Shown piece by piece: positions 26,845 to 37,908 of a stretch of 64,000 nt of DNA; within the stretch, counting starts at the first letter, position 1, and every line of letters begins with the position of its first letter. Position numbers and translations under genes: made by a program. The DNA is taken from NCBI RefSeq assembly GCF_964204645.1, contig NC_134030.1:20899110-20963109 (forward strand), in the 5' to 3' direction. The notes under the pieces are model-generated. The model saw only the letters and a list, made by a program, of their open reading frames with translations. It was not told where the DNA came from and searched no databases. The DNA comes from Tubulanus polymorphus (Eukaryota > Nemertea > Palaeonemertea > Tubulaniformes > Tubulanidae).

Positions 26845-28091
26845 ATACGTGAAGTGTGGATGATCAGTTTTTGAAAGTGTTCTGATAAAATGTCTAATAT
26901 CTGGTGTTTGTAGTTCATTTTCAATTAGAAATGTCTCAGGTGAAGCACTGAACACATGTGAAGTGTGGATGATCAGTTTTTGAAAGTGTTCTGATAAAAT
27001 GTCTAATATCTGGTGTTTGTAGTTCATTTTCAATTAGAAATGTCTCAGGTGAAGCACTGAACACATGTGAAGTGTGGATGATCAGTTTTTGAAAGTGTTC
27101 TGATAAAATGTCTAATATCTGGTGTTTGTAGTTCATTTTCAATTAAATAATGTCTCAGGTGAAACAATGAACCCATGTGAAGTGTGGATGATCAGTTTTT
27201 GAAAGTGTTCTGATAAAATGTCTAATATCTGGTGTTTGTAGTTCATTTTCAATTAGAAATATATCAGGTGAAGCACTGAACACATGTGAAGTGTGGATGA
27301 TCAGTTTTTGAAAGTGTTCTGATAAAATGTCTAATATCTGGTGTTTGTAGTTCATTCTTAATTAAATAATGTCTCAGGTGAAACAATGAACACATGTGAA
27401 GTGTGGATGATCAGTTTTTGAAAGTGTTCTGATAAAATGTCTAATATCTGGTGTTTGTAGTTCATTCTTAATTAAATAATGTCTCAGGTGAAACAATGAA
27501 CACATGTGAAGTGTGGATGATCAGTTTTTGAAAGTGTTCTGATAAAATGTCTAATATCTGGTGTTTGTAGTTCATTTTCAATTAGAAATGTCTCAGGTGA
27601 AGCACTGAACACATGTGAAGTGTGGATGATCAGTTTTTGAAAGTGTTCTGATAAAATGTCTAATATCTGGTGTTTGTAGTTCATTTTCAATTAGAAATGT
27701 CTCAGGTGAAGCACTGAACACATGTGAAGTGTGGATGATCAGTTTATGAAAGTGTTCTGATAAAATGTCTAATATCTGGTGTTTGTAGTTCATTTTCAAT
27801 TAAATAATGTCTCAGGTGAAACAATGAACCCATGTGAAGTGTGGATGATCAGTTTTTGAAAGTGTTCTGATAAAATGTCTAATATCTGGTGTTTGTAGTT
27901 CATTTTCAATTAGAAATATCTCAGGTGAAGCACTGAACACATGTGAAGTGTGGATGGTCAGTTTTTGAAAGTGTTCTGATAAAATGTCTAATATCTGGTG
28001 TTTGTAGTTCATTTTCAATTAGAAATGTCTCAGGTGAAGCACTGAACACATGTGAAGTGTGGATGATCGTTTTTGAAAGTTTTCTGATAAA

Positions 28092-28097
<6 letters not shown>
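26845..28097. repeat. 109-bp satellite array, about 11 units, upstream of copy C
   Basis: Largest array of the 109-bp satellite, with at least two unit variants (aattagaaatgtctcagg and aattaaataatgtctcagg) alternating in blocks. This suggests growth by unequal exchange of multi-unit segments. Open frames here are repeat by-products. Confidence 0.95.
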
Positions 28098-28155
<58 letters not shown>

Positions 28156-28394
28156 TTTATCAGAAAACTTTCAAAAACGATCATCCACACTTCACATGTG
28201 TTCAGTGCTTCACCTGAGACATTTCTAATTGAAAATGAACTACAAACACCAGATATTAGACATTTTATCAGAACACTTTCAAAAACTGACCATCCACACT
28301 TCACATGTGTTCAGTGCTTCACCTGAGATATTTCTAATTGAAAATGAACTACAAACACCAGATATTAGACATTTTATCAGAACACTTTCAAAAA

Positions 28395-28395
<1 letters not shown>
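27852..28395. repeat. palindrome 1: satellite arms around a (TA)n centre
   Basis: The sequence is its own reverse complement about 28123.5. Arms of about 245 bp of 109-bp satellite flank a TA tract at about 28098-28150. I found no mismatch in the arms except a base beside the TA tract. Symmetry breaks exactly at 27851/28396. Confidence 0.93.
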
Positions 28396-28762
<367 letters not shown>

Positions 28763-28974
28763 GCCAGTATTGAAGTATCAGACAACCTGCGTGGATATGT
28801 ACATACATGAACATAAATAGAAATTATATAAATGAACAAGTGTGGAACTGACGTATGTATCTACGTAGGCAAACCTAATATGGTGCGGCCATGGACTCCG
28901 TTGAAGGCAAAAGTATATTTTTAGAAAATTGTGACGTGTGTAGACACGTCATTGCCCATACATGGATGGGAGGA

Positions 28975-29350
28975 ATGTTGTGACGTATGAATACGCCACA
29001 ATCCTTGAATTCCAAGCCATGTGTGGAAGAGGGTCTGCACACGGTACTAAAGATAAAATAATATAAAAGGGTTTAAGAAAGCTTTAGAGGGAGGCTGGAG
29101 AGGGAGAGAGGGATAGCAGATAATGATCTGTATACATCTAGTAAAAAGAAATAAACGAAAGATAACTTTAGCCATTGTTAAGTTATTTCTGTAGCAGTGT
29201 AGAAGTCAAGACCAAGGACGGAGATCTGATCTGAGAGAGTGTCCTCGCAACATCATCTAGAGGGATTATTACCACGACGCTAGTTGGACAACTCAATCCG
29301 GATTCACAGCACTGGAAGATACGGACCACAACATAGGTGAAAAAACCATC
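28975..29350 (+). mobile_element. possible solo LTR
   Basis: The stretch begins tgttgtgacg, has a TATA-like ataatataaaagg at about 29058 and an AATAAA at about 29150. It is followed by a non-coding segment of the kind seen in R-U5 regions. I cannot fix the ends or a target duplication, so this is a suggestion only. Flanking 28763-28974 holds nothing I recognise. Confidence 0.3.
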
Positions 29351-29352
29351 AC

Positions 29353-29480
29353 CACAACATTTGCAGTTCATTTTCAATTAAAAAAGTCTCAGGTGAAGTT
29401 CTAAACACATGTGAACAGTGGACGATCAGTTTTTGAAAGTGTGCTGAAAGTTGTCTAATGTGTTGCGTTTGAAGTTCCTT
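29353..29480. repeat. single diverged 109-bp satellite unit
   Basis: Contains gcagttcattttcaatta, gtctcaggtgaag and gatcagtttttgaaagtgtg in the order of the 109-bp unit, with substitutions. An isolated relic next to the LTR-like sequence. Confidence 0.7.
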
Positions 29481-29560
29481 TTAGATATATTTCTTCACTG
29501 CTTTGTAGCGAAATATTTCGGTGTTAAATATCTGAACAGACCCTAAGTATCCCATAAAGG

Positions 29561-29836
29561 TCATTTATGTACGTAAACTCTGGGTCGTTGGACATCACTC
29601 GTAGCGAAAGCCCGTGCGTCAAATAAATAGTTCTTCTCATTATGTCTAGTTGTCTCTTCATCTTCTTTTCTCCTTTCTCTACAATTTTTTCGCAATTCAC
29701 GCGTACATCTTTTACATATTAAACCTTCAATTGTTCCTTTTCTTCTATAAAATTCTGAATAAATTTCTAATTCACCACAACCTACACATCTTTTCATATA
29801 AAAAATTTTATCTGTACGATAGTTTACACTTAACAT
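29561..29836 (-). CDS. small ORF with four-cysteine zinc-ribbon pattern, unknown
   Basis: 91-codon ORF in an AT-rich patch. It has C17-x2-C20-x20-C41-x2-C44 with EFYRR between the pairs and a following basic, charged stretch. The CxxC...SEFY...CxxC arrangement is reminiscent of zinc ribbons found in phage, large DNA virus and homing-endonuclease-associated proteins, but nothing else of such a protein is visible. No introns, promoter or neighbours support it. It could be a fragment of a transferred or mobile gene, or chance. Confidence 0.35.
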   Translation of the reverse strand: MLSVNYRTDKIFYMKRCVGCGELEIYSEFYRRKGTIEGLICKRCTRELRKNCRERRKEDEETTRHNEKNYLFDARAFATSDVQRPRVYVHK

Positions 29837-30426
29837 TTTTATCTCTTTCCTTGTTGTTATAAAAGTAATTAATTATCTTTAATCTTCTACAAAAATGGCA
29901 GAATCAATCACGATTTTCAAGTGCATTATCATTCATTATTTATATAGAAAAAAAGTACCCAATATATTTTACCTTCACCAAGAACCTTAGTGTCTGATGT
30001 AACACAAAAGTCACGCGAATTTGAATGAACGTGTCCGGGTGGGTGGTTACACTAGGATCATTAGACCAACGTAGATACACTGTGGAGACAGCCACTGCCA
30101 CGGCTGGGTAATATTTTACGCAACATTTTTTACCCAAAAACCTATCTACCTCATGCCTCGTGCCCCTGGTTTAAACCCCCCAATTTTCCCTTACTCACTA
30201 GCCATATTCATGGCGTTTGTTGAGCATCAGTAAGATTCCGAATCAGTATCCGTAATCATTGGGTTCGAGCACGGGACAGCTCATCTAAATAACATCAGGA
30301 CCACTCTGAATCAGTAATTACGCGATCTTGTATTTCCTTTTTAAATATATTATCGTACATTGCTTTATAAAATAAACAGCGTTTTTGACATAAGTAATTT
30401 TTACAATGAGCGAAAAGTAACGTCTC
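29837..30426. other. intergenic, no gene seen
   Basis: AT-rich at first, then mixed sequence up to the last exon of the secreted-protein gene. No repeat, RNA or exon that I can support. Confidence 0.4.
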
Positions 30427-33400
30427 CTACTTAATGAAGATGGCGTACGTGTCGGCAAGAGATAGGCCGTTGGGACCTGAAAAAAGAATGAATATATATT
30501 TGTTACGTGTAGTGATATACAAAAAATTGCTGATAGCGGGCACTAGTCCAATAAATTGAGCGGGCACCAGTCTAATAAATATGAAAACTACATACGTGAC
30601 AATGAGTTAAGTGCATCCTCGCTTGCCAGGGGTCCAGTATCACTCCCGAACTCGCTTCCACCAGCCCCCTGGCCTCACGAAGCGTGATTTCATTACTGGC
30701 GCTGTTGCGCATGACGTCATATATCGATTTGCGAAATACTTCCTTGTTCGGTAAAACGTTCGCTGATTGGTCCATTTAACGGGAAAACAAACAGAAGTCT
30801 ACTGTCGGTTTGTTACATGCGCTGATTGGTACGACCGGATTCTGGTCGGCTAGTAACGACTCCAACGACTCGTGAGGTCAAGGGGTTCGGGGAACAGCTT
30901 TAGCGTAGTGGGTTCGAATCCCTTGACGGGTGAAGATGAGTTAAGTGGTGAATAGAGGAAGTAAGGCAGAATACAGACAATTGGCTTATAGGGGGTACTA
31001 GTCCAATGCATTGAGCGGGCACTAGTCTAATAAGTATGAAAACTACATACGTGACAAGGAGTTACTTGGTGAATAGAGGAAGTAAGGCAGAATACAGACA
31101 ATTGGCTGATAGCAGGCACTAGTCCAATGAATTGAGCGGGCACCAGTCTAATAAATATGAAAACTACATACGTGACATTGAGTTACTTGGTGAATAGAGG
31201 AAGTAAGGCAGAGCGCCATAGTCTTGATCATATGCGCACGTATTTCCAGGAGGTCGTGTATCGGGACCATTTATCAACACCATCCAAATCCTGTCATTTG
31301 TGCAACCACCATATTGTTTCAGCGCAAAGAAATTTCGTCTGTGCGGACTAAATATAAGGAAACAAGGAATAATTTGATGGCGCCTTATTTGATAAAGCAA
31401 TATATACCTATCGGTCCATCATAGATAAGTTGGTAACAGTTATATCAGAAACAACGTCATCAGTTATTCCTGCGAGTTTGAAATGGTAATTCGATATTTA
31501 TACCTACACACATACTGATGACGTTTTACGGCCACGACCAGGAATCTCCCAGAGGCGGACCCAGGGGTTTGTAATCATTGGGGGGGGGGGGGGTACATGT
31601 GGCATGATTGTGATTTCCAATTAGTAAAGGCCTTATAACGTTTAGCATGGTTGCAATACGTGTTAACGTACGGAAGCCCAATGGTGACATAGGCCTATGA
31701 GATGATTTTCTCAACGAGCTCCCATAAAAGCCTTATGCGACCAGTGAAAAATATAGCTGCAAAGCAGCGATAACGGGTTTTCTGCCTAGCTGGTTTAGAT
31801 GTCGTACTTGGAAGCGTACAGAGATTTCGTCGAAATCAGTCTCATCAGTTTACGAAATTGAATTTGAAAAAGATGCGCCACCTAGGGGTCAACACATTTC
31901 CCGGATATGACGGCTACTATACGTACAAAGTACTCAGATGTACTAAATCAAAGCTTTGAGGGTAACGAATACGGTGCTTTCACAACCCCCTGGTGGCAGT
32001 TGTATGAACTAATCATGCCGGTTGGCATATTGCACAATGTATAATATGTACTCATACCAGGTTTTGCGATTTCCTAAATAAAAGTCTGAATTATACGCGA
32101 AAAACCTATGCTGGAAGTTTTTTTTAAAATTTACACCGGGCCACTAGCGAACCAAGCGGAATCCTCACTTGCCACAGTAGCGTTGCCGGTACCCCATCAA
32201 TAATAAAAGATACCGCGATAGCAATGAAGTTTAGAGAGAGTCTGTAATGTTTCCTTGAGCTAGTAGTTTATGACATTGTTTCGACTATATCCAAATAGTT
32301 AGTCACCAAGGATGAACAGCAGATGATAGCAACGGGATGTTGTCGAAATGTCGAAGAGATTAGCCCAAGGAAACGTGTTGGACTCATTTCGAATTTTTTA
32401 GAATTTCGATTCATCTTCAGGAGTGTTTTCGTCGATTGTTAGAATTCTTTAAAGTAATAATTTCACGTTACTTACTTTCCATCGATGCTAAACACGGTTT
32501 TTATAGAAGAACTTAGTGAAGTTGTTGCTGTTAAATCCGCCCATGAACTGTTTATGATTTTCGTCACGTCGAACCAAGTGATTTTATCAGTTCCTTGTGC
32601 ATTAAATCGTATAAAAGCTACTTCCTTACACTTGCTATACATCACTACTTTTACCTATAACAGAACGTTACAACACTGTTGGGTAATATTCGATATGTTA
32701 GCCGCGATCACACGGAGGCGATTTGGCCCGGATCAGAACCGTCGAGTCAAACTTAGACCGTGCCGATTTAGGAAACTCGTCCATCGCTCACCCGATAACA
32801 AACAATACCGTGACAAACTAATCAACATTCGATCATCTCACCCTTGCTAAAGTGTTATGGCTCAGGCCTGGTCCCACTTTTGTTCCAGCACGTGCATCCC
32901 CCTAAAGTCCTTGCTAATATTCTATGAACTGACCTTTCCGTGAGAACGAAGACAAGCACGTGAAAATGCGTAAACTGATGTCGTCGTTTACCATTACCAG
33001 CGCTTTTTACGGCAGTCCTAGATCGTTCATGAAAGTTGTGAAAATCACTATTCAAATTGCGAGTTAAATCGTACTCTGATCGTACCCAGAACGCGTCTCC
33101 GTGCCGGTCTAATTTTCAAAAAGTTTCTGGGAGAGGACCCCATATTTGGATTTGTGCACCCCCTACATAGAATCCTGGATCCGCCGCTGACGGCTTACAA
33201 CTAACATGTTCATCTACGTCATATTATACGCCAAATGGCCGTGCATTGTGACTCTTAATCACACCAGTCAGAAGCTGTAGCGCTTGACGTCCAATATGAC
33301 GCGCTGGGATGCGTACACACCTCGTTCACGTTTTTCCAAGCATCAACTCGGGGACTTTTCCGCGTGCAGTTTACACACGGCACGTTACTTTCCTGTCTCC

Positions 33401-33529
33401 AGGCGCATGCGCAAGAAGTGTCTTCCGATGTAGTTTGCGATGCTTGCGTTTCTGTCCAGTATTTGTAGACGTCATCATTGGTTCCGGTGTCTGCTACAAA
33501 CACCAGCTCGTCTGCGCCTCCGCCTGGGC
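30427..33529 (-). CDS. probable secreted protein of an uncharacterised family, 5' exon not found
   Basis: Four exons on the minus strand join in frame. 33529-33321 starts after AACAG and ends GAG|GTGTGT (phase 0). 32654-32476 lies between TTATAG| and |GTAAGT (phase 2). 31347-31172 lies between ATTTAG| and |GTATGT (phase 1). 30476-30427 starts after TTTTTTCAG and ends in TAG. The peptide has GADELVFVAD, TDKITWFDVTKI, RRNFF, YGGC and a C-terminal ADTYAIFIK. From memory this pattern (W-F motif, R-x-F-F, GGC-x-x-D, end ADxxAIF) belongs to short secreted proteins of unknown function in lophotrochozoans; no function should be inferred. The first exon with the signal peptide lies above 33.53 kb and I could not identify it. 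Most of the reading frame is hidden by introns. Confidence 0.6.
30536..31215. repeat. 121-bp tandem repeat that includes an exon end and splice donor
   Basis: Units at about 30950-31070 and 31071-31191 with a 121-bp period, plus a related piece at about 30536-30612. The conserved gaatagaggaagtaaggcag is the reverse complement of the 3' end of the 31172-31347 exon, and each copy keeps the CAC|GTATGT donor. The intervening 30613-30949 has a 67-codon minus ORF with CCAAT motifs upstream and a degenerate tRNA B-box-like sequence, neither convincing. Confidence 0.75.
31348..32475. other. intron of the secreted-protein gene, with repeats
   Basis: Contains a poly-G run at about 31580-31593 beside a ggcggacccaggggtttg segment like the ends of the 42.6-kb MITE. 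At about 32140-32200 there is a dispersed motif (ggaatcctcacttgccaca). No exon seen. Confidence 0.4.
32700..32895. repeat. dispersed repeat with gcgatcacacggag end
   Basis: Shares gcgatcacacggaggcgatttggcccg with 37438-37480. Probably an old MITE; it lies in the intron between 32655 and 33320. Other borders are unclear. Confidence 0.45.
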
Positions 33530-34144
33530 CTGTTCGTTTGAAAATAAAAATCAATCGTGAGCTAAACAAAAACAGATATCAAACCATACCCTGTGCCACA
33601 ATCAGGCAGGGCACCCAGCATCCCCTCAGGCGGAACCCGAACTCCCTCAGGCCTGCCTCAGGCGCCTTATCGACTCATCACCACGATATCTTTTTGGTTG
33701 AAAAATCGCCCTAGGATTTTTCATACCGACAGAAGCGTTCGGAAGGTTTTCTCTGTCATGAAGATTTTATTTACCTATTCATATATTTCCTGAATAATTT
33801 ACATCGATGAATACCAGATTTATAAAATGACAAAAGATAATTGATTTGTATTGCACAATAAACTGATGCAAAATAATAGCAAGGCAACCAGAGGAAAGCA
33901 GAGCTTGTAATATCAGGCCCCCTATGTTACAGGCTATAGAGTGGGCTGCGGGATGTAGGCTGTAGATCGTTTGATGCAACGATGGTTTAGCTATTCTACG
34001 CACCTGAAACCTCTGAGTGAATACATTGTATCCTCAATACAGCGATCAGTAAAACAATTGACAACTTCATCGTAACAACTGTAAATAGATAACCCGCATT
34101 CATTCAAAACACTGATATAGAAGCTCATCGAGTTTATCGCATAT
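33530..34144. other. no gene seen
   Basis: Upstream of the known exons of the secreted-protein gene. The missing first exon may lie here or beyond, but I cannot identify it. Confidence 0.35.
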
Positions 34145-34575
34145 AGTTTCAATTATTCATCTCGCGTAGTTTCAGTTATTTACCTGTTTATCTCGCGTAG
34201 TTTCTGTTATTTACCTGTTTATCTCGTGTAGTTTCAGTTATTTACCTGTTTATTTCGTGTAGTTTCTGTTATTTACCTGTTTATCTCGTGTAGTTTCTGT
34301 TATTTACCTGTTTATCTCGTGTAGTTTCTGTTATTTACCTGTTTATCTCGCGTAGTTTCAGTTATTTACCTGTTTATCTCGTGTAGTTTCTGTTATTTAC
34401 CTGTTTATCTCGCGTAGTTTCAGTTATTTACCTGTTTATCTCGTGTAGTTTCTGTTATTTACCTGTTTATCTCGTGTAGTTTCTGTTATTTACCTGTTTA
34501 TCTCGTGTAGTTTCTGTTATTTACCTGTTTATCTCGTGTAGTTTCAGTTATTTACCTGTTTATCTCGCGTAGTTT
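34145..34575. repeat. 31-bp minisatellite, about 13-14 units
   Basis: Unit ttacctgtttatctcgtgta followed by gtttctgttat. Two alternating variants (cgtgtagtttctg and cgcgtagtttcag). Confidence 0.95.
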
Positions 34576-35469
34576 CAGTTGTTGATTTGACGTCGTGGTA
34601 TGTGATGAGCGACAACATGTCTAGCCCGCTTTTGAATGTTTATATGTAACACTCCTTGAACCTGGAAAAACGGGGCCAAGAGTTTGTTGTCGTTTCTAGT
34701 GACACATTCCAATGATACCGCGTAAATGGAAATCACGCCTGGAATAGATTGATAATCATCCACAGCGTGGGAAATATTCCTTCAAAACCTCTTCAACTCA
34801 GTTAATGTGCTTATGCTTAATTCGGTCATGGGCTCTGAGAACAGAGTCCTCCGATTCGGTCAAGTACGGGCATGTTCTGACTCGACAATCTCACACTTTT
34901 ATTGAACGTAAAGTTCGTTGATAATTGTTGGTTTTTGTAACCTACAGAGTTTACTTAAGTTTTACATTACTCTCCGTGAACTTGAACTTGGCCTGAAACA
35001 CGAACAACAATTCATAAGGATTTGTGGATGATATTATAAAAACAGCTGAAATCACCAGTGGTTCACAAGCGGCTGGAACAAACCAGTCGCTGATGCTCAG
35101 TTTTGGAAACCAAATCTCGTCCCAAAATTTAAAAGAAAAAAGTTGAAATCACTCTCAGAAAGTCGGGGCAAATTACTTCCAATTGCGGTTTGATTTCTTC
35201 CCTGTACCTTGTATTACCTGGCTGGAAACAGTTGTTATTTTAGTTGTGTATTAGAATAGAAAGACAAACCCGAAATAGTGCATTCATATCATTTTTTTTT
35301 GTAGATTTTGATTTAATTTTTCTCGCTTACAAAAGTTAATTCTCAAATCTCCTCCTCAGATTGCTGTTAAAGTATGCATGCGAGTTTATGATATTGCACG
35401 GCTGTGCTTTGTTGGGTGAATAAAACATTGCGACAATATCTCTACCGAGTCGCGAACTGCCCGCTGTAT
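34576..35469. other. no gene assigned
   Basis: A 62-codon minus ORF at 34575-34763 has an AG| and |GT-like border and a fairly protein-like composition (ISIYAVSLECVTR). It could be an exon but joins to nothing I can identify. The rest shows no clear feature. Confidence 0.3.
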
Positions 35470-35665
35470 CTCATTTCTGCACTGAGCTTAAAAAGTTGAC
35501 TCGGCCGGCCGCCTATCTACCCTGTACATAACTTCAAAAAAAAAATCATGATCAACCTAACACTTATAGACTCGGCAGTTATAGAAATGAACTGATTTTA
35601 TTGGAATTTACAAAAAACGACCGACCCGGCCGCTGTGGAGAAACAAGGTATCATCGTAGTCTACT
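35470..35665. mobile_element. decayed copy of the TAA/ggctaaa MITE
   Basis: Shares gagctta...ggccggccgcctatctacc and ggagaaacaaggtatcat with the complete elements at 40.9, 56.7 and 59.9 kb, with many substitutions and no intact ends. Confidence 0.7.
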
Positions 35666-35848
35666 ATTCGCGTGCCTGTGCCGCTTTCTTACTTGCGGTC
35701 TATCGATGCGCACAGTAGTTCGTTTGATGGCGACGCATCCAACGGATCTAACTATGTACTGTATATCAGAAACACAAAACTGCTCCCGTGTACAATTGCC
35801 CGCTAAAATAGAACTTTGGGCTGTCAATTTTTGAGAAAAAAAAACACA

Positions 35849-35940
35849 CACACACACACACACACTCACTCACTCACTCACTCACTCACTCACTCACTCA
35901 CTCACTCACTCACTCACTCACTCACTCACTCACTCACGCA

Positions 35941-35994
<54 letters not shown>

Positions 35995-36006
35995 AACACA
36001 CACACA
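35849..36006. repeat. compound CA / CTCA / CACG microsatellite
   Basis: (CA)n, then a long (CTCA)n, a (CACG)n block, then (CA)n with AAACA interruptions. Confidence 0.97.
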
Positions 36007-36762
36007 GAGATCGATGTGTCATACCATACAGTAAGGCCAGGATGTCACACACAGACCAATTCATACAGAATAAAATAAACAAGTTATTTCAAATGACTCC
36101 ACTTCAACCCAGACTCGAGGATCTTTGTCGAGTGGTAGTCAAACCGACCGGGCTAGGCCACACGATATGGGCTCCAAAGTCATGATGAAGCAGATATCAG
36201 AAGAGCTCTTTCCTCAGCCATGGAGGCAATGAAGTTGCAGACCAGCTTAGAGGCAAAAGTGAAATTAACATGCAATTTTTGATAGAAAAATTAAACCACT
36301 ATTTACAGTCGAAGGCCTGTATCACCTACCCAATCACCAACTCTCATAATTCCCCAAATTTCTTAGAACTTCGATTTCAAATTTGCAATTCCACATTAGC
36401 TTATCCCAAAAAGTCTACGTTTTTTTCGCAGGCGTCAAATAATTTACTAAAATTAATATTCTTGTTTCTCATTGTATTGTGTCCGTTGCTGGGATAGTTG
36501 CACGTTTGCAATATCTCTCCTTACCTTTCCACTAGAGATGGCCAGCGCGCAGATTGGTATTCCCGATTTAGGGGGGTTGCGACCCGATCCCCCCACAGAA
36601 AAAGAGGATTGGGTACAATTCCCCGTGCACAAAAAGGGAATCATGAAATGAAATAGAATAATAAATTGTCGAGGAAAAAAGAATATTTTTGATGTAATCA
36701 TGTAGATTTTGTGATTAAGTGATTTTGTTCTTAGACTGGCAATACGCCTTATAAAAAAAGGG
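36007..36762. other. no gene seen
   Basis: Mixed sequence between the microsatellite and the receptor pseudogene fragment. No exon or repeat with clear borders. Confidence 0.35.
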
Positions 36763-37060
36763 ATTTGAATTAACGGATTCTGTAAGAGACGTTCCAATCA
36801 GACATCCTATAGACCTGAACTGATAGTTGTGAGAATACAATATGCGTATCAATAATTGCTTTGCTCGTAGTTTTAGTATAGAATGATGAAGGTGGATGTC
36901 CGGTTTGTTCTGGTATAACAGCATTAGGTTCTCTGATTAGGTTCCATCCGTCGTAAATTTGAACAACAGGTATCGCTGAATCAATCTGTGTAAACGCCCG
37001 AATTCATAGCAAAACCACCCGGGATCGCGATCCATTCCAAATACAGCTGACACAACGATC
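36763..37060 (-). pseudogene. decayed fragment of receptor exon 1
   Basis: Matches the middle of exon 1 of copies A-C (for example 25575-25875). It keeps gagacgttccaatcaga, gatgatgaaggtggatgtcc, ggtttgttctggtataacag, ttccatccgtcgtaaatttg and gatccattccaaatac. Small insertions and deletions break the frame. No other receptor exon is adjacent, so this is a relic of a lost or partial copy. Confidence 0.85.
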
Positions 37061-37908
37061 GGGCCGCAGAACTCATTGAAATTCAATCTAAACTTCGCAT
37101 AAAATAAGAGTTATTTCAAATGCCTTATACCATTATTTGCAAATAAATGCCATTTATTCTGTGGAATATCGCAGGAGTCAAAGCTGGAGTTAAAATAGAT
37201 AGATGGGAGAGACCCGAACAGAAGAAGTTGACTCATTGAATTCTGTACTACAACTGAAGATGTTTATTACCGACTTTCACAAGGGTGTGTTGTTCGCATT
37301 AATTTGTTGTAGGTATGAACTCAAGGGCAGGCGAGAGAATTCTCACAATTCTCTATTCATTTTGTTCAAATATTTTATCAAATAATCTTATTTTCTATCA
37401 ATAGTATCTGTGTTATCATCAAGTTTGGAGAATTGTCGCGATCACACGGAGACGATTTGGCCCGGGCCAAATTGGCACGGATCAGGCTCGGGCCAAATTT
37501 GGTCCGTGCCTTATTAGAGAGCGCGTTCTCACGCAAACCACTCACTCGATACTTAACAATGCTTTAACAAACATTGAGTCGCTCGGGCCTGGTCCGGCGT
37601 TTTTGGTCGGGCCAAACAGAAACGGAACCATTTTGCACCCATGTGAACAGTTGTCCCGGGCCAAAAACGCTTCAATGATCGTGGCTATTATATCGTTTTT
37701 TTTTTAATTGGAGAGTTGCCAAAATGTTGAGGTTAGTACATACTGTTATCGTTTGGACACATAAGCGACACCTGGTGGATGCGTAATTGCCACAGGCGGA
37801 ATCCTCTATTGCCGCAGTAAGTAATATTTTACTGCACACTAGCGACACCTGGTGGATCCTCACTTGCCACACCAGCACTAGGTGAATGATAACGTTTGTG
37901 ACGTGGTT
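37061..37908. other. intergenic with dispersed repeats
   Basis: At 37438-37670 there is a segment rich in cgggccaaat motifs starting gcgatcacacggag (as at 32.7 kb). At 37757-37875 there are two copies of a cacctggtgga...cttgccac motif that also forms the 46.7-kb minisatellite. No gene. Confidence 0.45.

Noticed and set aside
30572-30775. 67-codon minus ORF with nearby CCAAT boxes as a new gene start
   Set aside because: Its end runs into the 121-bp repeat. Splicing to the only nearby acceptor breaks the frame, and the peptide is not recognised.
30880-30935. tRNA gene suggested by ggttcgaatcc
   Set aside because: The A-box-like sequence abuts the B box with no room for a tRNA body.
32485-32850. 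121-codon plus-strand ORF
   Set aside because: Opposite strand of the 32476-32654 exon and a dispersed repeat. The minus-strand reading has proper splice sites.
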